This document shows positions 19,652 through 28,785 of a stretch of DNA of 64,000 bases, in pieces (position 1 is the stretch's first letter; each line of letters opens with the position of its first letter). This DNA comes from Pinguiococcus pyrenoidosus (taxonomy: Eukaryota > Sar > Pinguiophyceae > Pinguiochrysidales > Pinguiochrysidaceae), in NCBI GenBank assembly GCA_019677205.1, contig JAAMXY010000487.1, positions 1 through 64,000 of the forward strand, given 5' to 3'. The notes beneath the pieces were generated by a model. That model saw only the letters and a program-made list of their open reading frames with translations, did no database searches and had not been told where the DNA came from. A program made the position numbers and the translations under genes.

Positions 19652-21904
19652 ATGGACAGATATGTAGTGGTAGGTGCCGGAAGCGCCGGCAGTGCCTTCG
19701 TTGGGACTCTGGTGGAAGTGCTGTCCCAGCAGAAGGGGGGGAGACAGGTCGAGATTCTCGTGCTGGACCTTGGAAGGCTGCAAAATGCACAGCACTCCGA
19801 TGCCCAAAGGCCCGGAAGGTGGTCTCGGGCCGCCACAAATGCCACCTTAGCCAAGCATCTGCGAGGGGCAGAGCAGCCGCAATTGGGCGGGCGATGCCTT
19901 CTGCATCCCCAAGGCGTAGGTGAGCTGACGTGGCCTTTTTTGCCTCGGCGATGCCCCTTCGCAGTGACGTTTTCCGATCGTCTCAGGCGCCGGGGGCTCT
20001 GGAAACGTCAATGCAATGTTCCACGTACGAGGTGCGAGAGCTTGTGAAATTGCCCTGGCAACCAGTATCGCTCATAGCATCTGAACTAGGCTTTCGGGAG
20101 GACTTTGAAGCCTGGCCATGGCCGATGCAGGAGATCGAAAGCGCTTTCGAGGAGGTGAGTGCCAACGCAAGCGCCGTAGTGCGAGAGCACTGTGTCTTAC
20201 TCGAGTCGGAACGCTCTCTGCATGTGGAAGGTGGATCGCCGAATGCTTTCGAAGGACTGCAACGGAAAAAGCCAAAGCAGAAATCCGCCGACTCAAGTCG
20301 GGAAGGAGTTTGCGGCGGCCGCGGAAAGGGCCTTGGGAGCCAAGATGGTGGCGGAGGAGGACGGGTATATGCACTATGGGACCACCGTTGAGTATCCAGC
20401 TGCAATGTGTCCTTCAAAGGAACATGGATACCACCGTACGAACCCCTGGACTTCCTTCGTTGCGCCGCAATTGGCAGATGCGCGAACGAGGATATCGTAC
20501 GTCCGCTTTGACGTGGAGAAGCTCCTTCTGCAGCCACCGAACGGGCACGGAGCTGGAGTATCCTGGCAATGCGTCGGCGTCGCCGGGAGGCACGTCCAGG
20601 AGGGGAAGAGCGTAGAGCTGCGTACGGCCGGGGTGGGAGAAGTGATCCTCAGCGCCGGCACCTTCGGGTCGCCCAAGATTCTCATGCTCAGCGGCGTTGG
20701 TCCGCGAGCCATGTTGGAGCGCGCTTCCATCGGGGTCAAGGTAGACTCCCCCGTGGGCCAGCAGCTGTTTGATCATCCCTTGCTCGGCATCGCGTCGCTG
20801 TCCTTCACCGGTATGCGGGACTTGCTGCACTACGCGCTGGGTCCGGATCGAGCGAGCCTCGGAGCCGGCTGCGGGCCGCCAGAGAAGGGGCCATCAGGGC
20901 TGCAGGCATGGACGGTGTTCCGATCTCGCAACGCCAAGACCCTCCAAATCTTCATGGGCGGCGGGACAGCTCAGCTGCATCTTGCTAGCGAGCTGCTCCT
21001 TCCCACCTACGGCGTGTCCAGCATGGAGCAGTGCGCCTCCTTTCGCGAACGGGTCTTGCTGTACTTGTATCAACGGTGCTTCCAACCGGTGCTTTGTGCG
21101 GCGTACAAGCTGGTGCTGATGGCGGAAATCCCGTTCGGATCAGCATCCTTGCTGTCGTTGTCGGCGTGCCTCGTCGCCGGGTTGTTAGCTCCTTCGACCC
21201 CCGCGAACGGATCCGGGCTGCAGGCTTTCACGTCAATCCTCCTCGTTCTCTGCGTTGCGTGCTGTCTAGGCCTCGTTTTGCTGCGAGCCGTTCGGAACGT
21301 GTTGTCCATGAACATCGCTTTTGGGCTCGCGGTGCTGGATCCAAGCAGCCGCGGTTTCGTCGAGCTTGACTACGCGAACCCCGCAGGAGATCTCAAGGTG
21401 CATGCTGGAGTCCTCTCTTCCGCAGATGATTCGCTCGCTCTATTGGAGGGAGTCGAGGCAGTAGACCGACTGCGGAGAGAAATGTCCGCGTCGCACTTCG
21501 CAGTAGACGTTGCTCCTGGGCTCCTTGACAAGCCCAGATCGGTTTTGAAGAAGATACGGGCGCTTCTTGGGAAGCGGCACGCAGGTGCATCACCTGCCTT
21601 CTCTCACGATCGCTTGCTGGATGTAGAGAAGTCTGCTGTCGATGCCTTCATCCGTCGGGAGGTGGGGTGCTACTATCATGCTTGTGGCACCTGCTGCGTC
21701 GGGGCCGTTTTGGATTGCAACTTCCAGGTCCGAGGGATCCAAAACCTCCGCGTTGCTGATGCATCTGTGTTTCCCAGCATGCCGAGGGCTCCGACCGCGC
21801 CCGCGGCGATGATGGTGGGCGTGCTGGCGGCCCGCGCAGTGGCAGCAGCTAGACGAGAGAAATGTGCTGGTCATCGAGGGTGTACCGAGATGCTCACGAG
21901 ATGA
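19652..21904 (+). CDS. GMC-family FAD oxidoreductase with an internal hydrophobic insertion
   Basis: Exons 19652-19919, 19987-20031, 20090-20154 and about 20231-21904; the last acceptor could be 20255. Splicing restores each GMC block: the FAD dinucleotide motif YVVVGAGSAGSAF, then GGSGNVNAMFHVRG across exon 2, FREDFEAWPWPMQEIESAFEE in exon 3, and the family signature 2 ILSAGTFGSPKILMLSGVGP. The C-terminal active-site region reads YYHACGTC...LRVADASVFPSMP. GMC enzymes oxidise alcohols, choline, sugars or fatty-acid-derived substrates. The usual second His/Asn after MP is replaced in RAPTAPAAMM. Two strongly hydrophobic stretches (SLLSLSACLVAGLLA and ILLVLCVACCLGLVLL) sit in the middle of the substrate domain, which is unusual. 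About 683 residues, longer than the normal 550-600. It converges on the CHAT-SH2 gene with 83 bp between stops. Confidence 0.82.
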
Positions 21905-21987
21905 AGGGATGAAGTAGATCGTCGGAGAGTACGAGCAGTGTAGTTGAGAGACAGAGCTTCCATGAGCAGCAACACCCTTCATTCTGC

Positions 21988-24900
21988 TCATTCAAGCTGC
22001 TGGAATGCTTGCCGGACCGACACCCCGGGATACGTGTACAGAAGGCCTCCGCAGTCCACAATGAGGTCTTCCAGCTCTCTGTAGGATTTCTTCCCGTTCA
22101 GGAACTCCATCTCAAGCACGCCGTGGCGGACATCGACAAGACAGTGGGACACCTCGCGCACTCGCTCGGGTTGCGGGGTCGACGCCATGGCTGGCTCCGT
22201 CGTTCCCTTCATCCCAGGACTCACCGGCGGGCGAGACCGCGGCTCGGGAGTCCCATCGCTGGGGCTCTGCGTGTGGACCGACGACGGTGTCGAAATCATC
22301 CGCCGCGGTCTAGGAGCTGGCGGGAGCACGCGAGGCGTCTTGGAGGCTGTACTTGCAGGGGACGAACGCTCGCTTCTAGCTTGCATGGGCGTCTCGCGGA
22401 TGGATGCGGGAGAGCCCCGGGGGAGCGCGCGTTTCTCCGTCAGCAGGCTGATTGCCAGGTACCCGGGACGCGTCTCACTGAATCGCATCATGAAAGTGCC
22501 CGGCTTGCAAGCCTTCAGCATGGTCTCTGCATCCGGCCGCGGAAGGAAGGCGCGCAACAGCACGGGCGAAGCGCAGTGCCACTCCCGCCGCAGCAGCCGC
22601 ACCGCCCGGAGCAACTTCACCCAATCCAACGAGAATGTCGCAAAGGTCTCGAGCGTCACCACCTCTCGGACCCCGGCGAGCCCGGTGCTCTTTGCTCCCT
22701 GCGGGGACACCAAGACGCGCTTGAGCCCATTGGATTCTAGCTGGCTCAGCGGCCGACCAATCTGGGTCGTGCTGGTTGGAGCCCCCGTGCTCTCCGCGAA
22801 GTAGTTGAATCCCGGACCGAGTGCCAGGGGCGCCAGGGCCGACTCCGCCCCGGATGGCACCGTGGGCAGGTCTCCCTGATCGAGATGCGCGTAGGCATCG
22901 AACTGCCGGCGCAGGCGGGATTGCAACGTCGGCCACGGCACCATGGACACGATCTGGCCGATGTCTTTCATCATGCTCTCGTGGGTGACGCTGGTGCCAT
23001 CGACCACGGCCGCGGCCCACACGGCAGCGCACCCTTTCAGGTCGAAGGAAAGCTCGGCGTTCTCGCCCAGCGTCTCGGACAAGGCGGCCGTGATGCGCCG
23101 CGTTGCAGACAAGCGGGCCTCTTGCGCGAGGGTATGGCAAAGCCCCTGGGACTGGCCCCTGCCCTGTGTGCCCCCGTACTTCGCAGCGGCCGTGAGATCG
23201 GGGTCGGTCTGCGGCAGGCGCTGTCGATTGCACGACGTCTTCCGCAGGGATCCTTCGCTGCTGCCGTTGGGCGACGCCCCGGTCGGTGGCACAAGCCCAG
23301 AATTCCGCCGGCGTCGCAGAGACTGCTTCAGAGCTTGCCACGCCTCCGGCGGGGGCAGTGGCAGACCTCCGTGTGGCGAGATGTGCCTTTGCGCGAGGTT
23401 CTTCAGCCTTCTGGGATTGCCAAGGCAGAAGGTCACGCTCGGATGCCTCGAGAGCGCGTAGATGAGGGACTCAAAGGACTTCGGCGTCCACGTCCGCTTG
23501 TACGGCGGGGCGCGGAACACATCCCGATGCAGCCGACCTTGGCTCAGATGATGGAGCATCTCCGCGAGCTGGTAGCGATTGAGGCCGCGCAGCGTGATCG
23601 GCGCGTGCGTCTGGTACTCAAGATTCAGCCGCAGAGGCACGACCGCATCCAGGTCCTCGTCGGAGAAAGCCCACCACTCGTTGCCGCCCAACGGGCTTCT
23701 CGGCGCCCCCCCCGGGGCGGACGCCGTGATGAGCAGCTTTAGCTTGGATCGCTTGTTCATGAGGTGGCGCAGCAGCTCATCCAGCGACCCCTTGGCCTGC
23801 CCCGAGGCATTAAAGTACATGTCCATGCCGTCGAGGATGAGCAGGACTGGCTTCTGGGAGGCCGCGCCGCTACTCGTTGAGCGGCTGAAGGTCGTCGGCT
23901 GCAGGATGCCCGAGGAGGGCGGCTGTTTCCGGCTGCTGCCATCGCCTTCGGCCGATCCGTACGGCGCCTCTTGCGCGCCAAGCAGCCGAAGGAGGTCATC
24001 GACGCCACACTTACAAGTGCTAGGCAAGTCCAGGTCCCGTTTGGTTGCGATAAATCGCACGATGAGCTCGCAGAGCGCGGCCGCGCCATCGCTCTCGTCG
24101 ATGCTGCCGCTGCGGGAAAGGCCGAGCCCGAAGCCCGAGTCTCGCCGCGCCTCCCGCAAGGAGAAGAAGTGGACTTCGCTAAAGGCGGATCTCCGCGCGG
24201 CGTAGTCCGCGGCGCATATCGCCAGCGTCGTCTTGCCCGTCCCTACTTTGCCCTCCACGACGCAGCAGTTGGAGGTGCGCAGGCGTTCTAGAAGCAGGTG
24301 CATCTCCCATCTTCGCCCTGCGCATCGCAGGGAGACGTCGCTTGGTGTGAGCGTCCGTGGCTTACGCAGCAGGTAGTTCCGTCTCATCCGCTTCACCCCA
24401 TGCAAATCGGTGGTGGGGTTCTCGTACTTACCGACAAGCAGTGGCGGGCCTCTGTCTGTGTAGTTTGGCGGCGCTGGCGGAGTCTCGTCGATGAACTCTC
24501 CGTGCGCAAGAGCGCCGGGCGGGAAGATGACCTCGCTGTGATCTCCGTCCTGCGGCAGAAGCAGGAAGCGCTCGGGCTCGTTTGGGTCCCGGGCGGTCGC
24601 ATGGTTGGACGGCTGCGCCGCCGCCCTCGTGAGGTCCACGCACTTCTTCCCCGCGTCAAAGGCCTGCTGGACGCTGTGGCCGGTCAGCAGGCTGAGGTAG
24701 AACTCTCCGGCAAACAGCTGCGCATCCTCATCGCTCAGGCGGTCTCCCTGCTGCATGGCCACCACATGGGCGATGCCCGCCGCCACGAAGGCCCGCCCGG
24801 CGTTTTCCGAGCTGCAAGCCGACACGAACACCAGCTTCGGCCCCACGACGTTGCCACCGGAACTGAAGTACGAATTCAGCGCAGAAGTGGTCAAAAAGTG

Positions 24901-25203
24901 CGGCTCTCCCGACGAGCCCGGCTTCTCCAAACACAAACTGTCGCACGCGCCGTGGCCGGAGTAGTGCAGCACGGTGCAGCCGAGCGTCAGGAGGCTCGTG
25001 AGGCTGCTGGGCGTCGCTGGGCGCGCCTGGAAGCGGAAAACGCTCTCCGCATCTCGAAACTTCTCCTGCAGCACTAACAATTCGGCGTCGATGTCCAGCA
25101 GCGGCAGCGGAAAGATCCGGCTTCGCGCGCCTTTCACATAGGTGAACAGCGGCTGCGCGTACAGGTAGCCCAGCAGCGGTGCCCGGGTCCCCACTTCGGC
25201 CAT
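21988..25203 (-). CDS. CHAT protease - STAND (NB-ARC-like) NTPase - STAT-type SH2 protein
   Basis: One exon, 1,071 residues from ATG 25203. Residues about 10-190 form a CHAT domain, the caspase/separase-related fold. The catalytic His is in HYSGHGACDSL (H84) and the Cys in VFVSACSSENAG (C130). Residues about 295-610 are a STAND ATPase: Walker A EGKVGTGKTTLA, Walker B KPVLLILDGMD, sensor KLKLLITAS and a GLPL-like FCLGNPRRL. Residues about 845-1071 resemble the linker and SH2 domain of STAT proteins: LETFATFSLDWVKLL, then KPGTFMMRFSETRPGYLAISL with the phosphate-binding Arg (R907), and the end KSYRELEDLIVDCGGLLYTY-PGVSVRQAF, like the STAT ending LKYLYPNI-x-KDxAF. About 95 Pro/Ser-rich residues interrupt the SH2. 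No LRR or TPR sensor is evident. I infer a nucleotide-switched protease that reads phosphotyrosine. Confidence 0.85.
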   Translation of the reverse strand: MAEVGTRAPLLGYLYAQPLFTYVKGARSRIFPLPLLDIDAELLVLQEKFRDAESVFRFQARPATPSSLTSLLTLGCTVLHYSGHGACDSLCLEKPGSSGEPHFLTTSALNSYFSSGGNVVGPKLVFVSACSSENAGRAFVAAGIAHVVAMQQGDRLSDEDAQLFAGEFYLSLLTGHSVQQAFDAGKKCVDLTRAAAQPSNHATARDPNEPERFLLLPQDGDHSEVIFPPGALAHGEFIDETPPAPPNYTDRGPPLLVGKYENPTTDLHGVKRMRRNYLLRKPRTLTPSDVSLRCAGRRWEMHLLLERLRTSNCCVVEGKVGTGKTTLAICAADYAARRSAFSEVHFFSLREARRDSGFGLGLSRSGSIDESDGAAALCELIVRFIATKRDLDLPSTCKCGVDDLLRLLGAQEAPYGSAEGDGSSRKQPPSSGILQPTTFSRSTSSGAASQKPVLLILDGMDMYFNASGQAKGSLDELLRHLMNKRSKLKLLITASAPGGAPRSPLGGNEWWAFSDEDLDAVVPLRLNLEYQTHAPITLRGLNRYQLAEMLHHLSQGRLHRDVFRAPPYKRTWTPKSFESLIYALSRHPSVTFCLGNPRRLKNLAQRHISPHGGLPLPPPEAWQALKQSLRRRRNSGLVPPTGASPNGSSEGSLRKTSCNRQRLPQTDPDLTAAAKYGGTQGRGQSQGLCHTLAQEARLSATRRITAALSETLGENAELSFDLKGCAAVWAAAVVDGTSVTHESMMKDIGQIVSMVPWPTLQSRLRRQFDAYAHLDQGDLPTVPSGAESALAPLALGPGFNYFAESTGAPTSTTQIGRPLSQLESNGLKRVLVSPQGAKSTGLAGVREVVTLETFATFSLDWVKLLRAVRLLRREWHCASPVLLRAFLPRPDAETMLKACKPGTFMMRFSETRPGYLAISLLTEKRALPRGSPASIRETPMQARSERSSPASTASKTPRVLPPAPRPRRMISTPSSVHTQSPSDGTPEPRSRPPVSPGMKGTTEPAMASTPQPERVREVSHCLVDVRHGVLEMEFLNGKKSYRELEDLIVDCGGLLYTYPGVSVRQAFQQLE

Positions 25204-25532
25204 ACTGGGCGCGGACAAGTGGGGAAAACCGTGAGAGCGGCGCGGAACGGAAGAGACCGATTGGCGCTGAATTGAATGTCTCCCTTCATTCGCGTAAACG
25301 GCGGCTGTCACAAGATTATCATGCTGACAGGTTATTTGCTTATGACATCCACGTGCAATATTATTTTAAAGTTACACAGTACTCCACGAAATTAATGTTC
25401 CTAGCGAGAGCTTCATTTTTATAATTTTAGGAGCTCCATAGCACAGCTATACTTTGCCCACACTTTCCGAAGTGTCGAGAGAGCCCTGTGTGAGGATCCC
25501 TTCGGTGGCGTCGTCTCTGTGCGCGTGGAGAC
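25204..25532. other. Divergent promoter region with an AT-rich pocket
   Basis: AT-rich at about 25310-25435, between the starts of the CHAT-SH2 gene (minus) and the twin-CX9C gene (plus). No gene is supported. Confidence 0.5.
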
Positions 25533-25949
25533 ATGTCTTCAGAGCTTAGACTACCGGATGGCTTCCCAATGGCGCCGAAGCGGTGTCGGCGGGCGTCGCA
25601 AGCTTTCTTCGATTGCTTCTCCGAGAAGGGGAAGCAACCCGAGGGAGGGAACCAGGTGCCGTGGCCTTCGCCTTTCGCAACTCGCCTCCAGAGCAACGCA
25701 AGCTCAATGCGAGATGTGTTTTGCGCATAGCATGCGGGAAGGGAAGCACTGGAGGCCTGCAAGGCCCTGCTTGACAACTACAGCAAATGCCTAGACAAGC
25801 ACGCGAAGCTCGAGTTCCATCGAGTGCAGGTACCGCCTTTTCTGCCCACTGCTCATCGCTTGGGTTCGTAGCATTTGCAATCGGACCAAGCGTTGTAACG
25901 GGATGTCCTTTGTTGGGCGTTGCAGGAAGAGTATCGCCTTAGGAATTGA
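25533..25949 (+). CDS. Small twin-CX9C mitochondrial intermembrane-space protein
   Basis: Three small exons: 25533-25655, 25731-25829 and 25926-25949, all phase 0 with GT-AG introns; 81 residues. The protein has two C-x9-C helices, CRRASQAFFDC in exon 1 and CKALLDNYSKC in exon 2. The pair defines CHCH/twin-CX9C proteins, which are imported and oxidatively folded by the Mia40 pathway in the mitochondrial intermembrane space. Many of these assist cytochrome oxidase assembly. The short tail EFHRVQEEYRLRN is charged and helical. I cannot assign the subfamily (CMC, COX or CHCHD type). ATG 25533 begins MSSELRLPDGFP; a second ATG at 25569 would also keep both motifs. The gene is easily missed because no single open frame contains both Cys pairs. 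Confidence 0.68.
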
Positions 25950-26251
25950 CGAACGGATGGGCAAGGATGGCACAGGCTTCGGCAGCAAGAGAACAGCGAA
26001 TCGAATGCGGTTGGCAACGACAAGATCTAATTACGCTGCCCTGCATCGCGCTGCCCTGCACTGCGCTGCACTTCACTTCACTGCACTGCGCTGCACTCAA
26101 ACGGGGAGAGATCTACGCTGCAATCGAGGCTCCTCGGCAACCAGTCCATTTGCGCAGTGCTCGCAAGCACCCCTCTCCTTTGGGACATTCCGGAGCGTTC
26201 TCACAGGGGCAGCCGGCCCTCCACGTCGCGTCGGTGATCCGCCGGCACCGC
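25950..26251. other. Gap with a CTGCAC-type repeat
   Basis: This lies between the convergent twin-CX9C and DnaJ genes. Positions 26033-26098 are a degenerate array of CTGCACTGCG, CTGCACTTCA and related decamers. Nothing else is recognisable. Confidence 0.6.
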
Positions 26252-27658
26252 CTACAGATATTCGTCGGGAAACTTCTCGTTCAGCTGCCTACATGACTCC
26301 ATGGGCAGCAGCCTGGCTCGCTCCTCCGCATGCTGCTTCTGCTTCTCCGTGCCGCGCTTGGCCTGCCGCTTCAGCTGGCGCAGCAGCTCCCGTTCCTGGT
26401 AGCACTGTGCGTGCAGTTGCTTCCGGTACTCTTGCACCACCGCCTCCTCTACGCGCCGCAAACTCCGATAGTCCTTGGCGTACTGTCGGTTGAACGTCGG
26501 CTGCACGTAGTATGGAATGCCTTTCACCACGTTCGCGCTCGCCATGCCCGTCTCCCGCCTATGCGGATACTGGGACGTCTGGTTCAGGCTGTAGATCCTC
26601 GCGCTCTCGTGGCCGCCCCCGGAGAAGGACATCAGCATCAGGACGAGAATCGGAAGGAGCTGCAGCAGCTGCATGAACAGCGCGTTGTTCCGCCCCCGGC
26701 CGTCGTCCTGTCCGTCGTCGTTCCGCTGCCGTCGGCGTGACCGGAAGATGGGATGCTCTCTACCGTTTGTGTACACGCGGAAGCCGGGGCCCCCGAATCC
26801 CCCCGGAGCGCCCCCGCCGAAGAACATGCGGAAGATCTCCTCCGCGTCATCATGTGTGTACGTGGCGGTCCCGTGGCCTGGCCGGCCCGGCGGTCCCGAG
26901 CTCGTCCCCTCGCCGTCATCTCCCCATCGCTCATACGCCGCCTTCTTCTCTTCGTCGCTCAAGACGCTGTAGGCCTGAGAGATGAGCTTGAAGGCCTCGT
27001 CCGCGCCCGGCGCCGGGTTCTTGTCCGGGTGCAGCTTCAGGGCACGCTTCTTGTACGCGCGCTTTATCTGTGGACCGAGGGGCAGCAGCGCTTGGTGAAA
27101 GGCCGACCCAACCCCGACGCATGCGCCTTCCTGCATCTTACCTCGTCTGCGGTTGCGCTTGCGCTCACGCCCAAGACGCGGAAATGCTGGTTCTCCTTGC
27201 CCTTCTCCGCCAGTACATCCCTGACGATCTGTGCCTGCTTCTCCGTGTAGGTGCGCCCGTTCTCCGCGCTCGTCATTCTCTCCGGCTCCGGCGGCGCCCT
27301 GCTCGAGCTGCTGAACGAGCTGGAGGCCCCGGTCGACTGCTCGGACGACGCAGACCCCGCCGACGAGCTCCGCTTGGCCTTCAGGTCCGCGAGCACCGCC
27401 TCCTGCAGCTGCCGAGCGGCCGGCAGCGGATACAACTTCATGGATTTGCTCAAAAATTTCGCCGCTTTGTCAAGATCCTTTGCGCGCAGATACTTCTGCG
27501 CGATCTCTAAGCAGCGCTCTGCCTCCGGCTTGTTGGCCTGCGCAGCGGAGACGAGCAGGACGTGAATCTCGACGGCTCTTCCAGCACATGTGCTTCTGGG
27601 GGGGGCGAATGGCGCCGCGCAGAAGCCTTTGGGCGGGGGCGGGAAGGCGTACCTCCAT
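26252..27658 (-). CDS. ER membrane J-domain protein, DNAJB12/14 type with DUF1977
   Basis: Three exons: 27653-27658 (just ATG GAG), 27142-27537 and 26252-27067, with introns of 115 and 74 nt; 405 residues. DNAJB12/14 and yeast Hlj1 recruit cytosolic Hsp70 to the ER surface for degradation of misfolded membrane proteins. The spliced start [19 protein letters not shown] matches the animal MESNKDEAERC start. It is followed by a Ser-rich linker, a J domain ([35 protein letters not shown]) with intact HPD, a Gly/Phe-rich stretch, and one membrane helix ([19 protein letters not shown]). The C-terminal DUF1977 region contains [20 protein letters not shown]. The six-nucleotide coding first exon is well supported by homology of the joined sequence. 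It probably works with proteasome and RBR-type ligases in ERAD. Confidence 0.92.
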
Positions 27659-28785
27659 GGCAGAGACTTGTCCACGCGAAGCACTGGCCTTCCTCTGGCT
27701 TCGAGCACGCCAAGCCCAGTGGTCCGGCGCGGCCAACCTTCGAGGAGCACGCGGATGGGTCTTCGACACCCGAGCTTGCAGAAGAACTCCCGCAGCTGGG
27801 TCCGCTGGCGCCACACGATGGCTCCACGGCTTGCCACCACAGCAAGGAAGCGAGCGCCAAGTTGCGGCGCGGAAGCCAAGGCGAGGCAGTCCCTGAGAGA
27901 CACGCGGCAGAGAAGCAAACGACCAAATCGAGAGACTTCGGAGTGGATGGTCGCAGCGCAGATCTTGAGATGGTGGCGCAGCTGTGTCGCGAGCGCTTCA
28001 GCTCCGACGCGGAGATCTCGCAGGACGATGTTTCAATCCGAGGCCGCGACACGAGCCATGCGCGCCACGTGCATTTATGCACAGGAGGCACACAAAGGGA
28101 GAAAAAGTGAGTTCCAGCAACCGCGTTGAAGCAGCGTCATTGGGCACTGATGATCTGAGCAACCAACCAGCACTTCGATGAACACCCGAGCTCGAATTAA
28201 AAACAATTCTTCTATTTATAGAAAGTATAATAAATACAAATAAAGTATTTTTCAAATATTTCTTTTGAAGTGTTGCAGAACCATTATCCTGGCATCTTTT
28301 CAGAGTTCCCCCAACCACCACCGCCATTCTCCACCGCTCTCCTTATCTTCCTCTCCTTCACGATCAATAAGGGCACGTTTTCCTCTAGCTCTCCTCTGCA
28401 TCGAATCGCCGGCGCTTCCGCGCACATCTGCGGCCCCTCCTCCGCCGTACTCCGCAGATTTTGCCACGTTCCGCCGACCGCGTCGCTCGAAAGCGTCGCG
28501 TGGTGCGAGAACAGCGCTCGGAGGCGGTCTGTGGCGCTCGCAGTCCGCCATTTTCTGTCGCAAGTTTTCGACCTCTGCATCTCCCCTTCGGATTTGCGCA
28601 CACTCTGTGCATGTTGGGACGCCCACCGCACCGCAACGCCAAGCGAGACTCCTAGACCAGCTTGCTTCGGGGTGCTGAAACCTGTGGTGGTGGGGTGAGC
28701 GCGCTGCCGACGCGCGGGCGTGTCGACGCCCCGTCATCGTGTTTGTCCAGAGGCGGCAGGCGGCGAAAAACACACAAAAAAAAGC
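27659..28785. other. Intergenic region between DnaJ and RBR genes
   Basis: About 1.1 kb. Several overlapping open frames exist on both strands but none has family resemblance or balanced composition. Positions 28185-28275 are strongly AT-rich, probably promoter or spacer. An A-rich run (GAAAAACACACAAAAAAAA) precedes the RBR start. Confidence 0.5.

Noticed and set aside
27562-28129. Two overlapping plus-strand open frames upstream of the AT pocket
   Set aside because: They cover the first intron of the DnaJ gene on the other strand, and their composition is Ser/Arg/Gly-rich without motifs.
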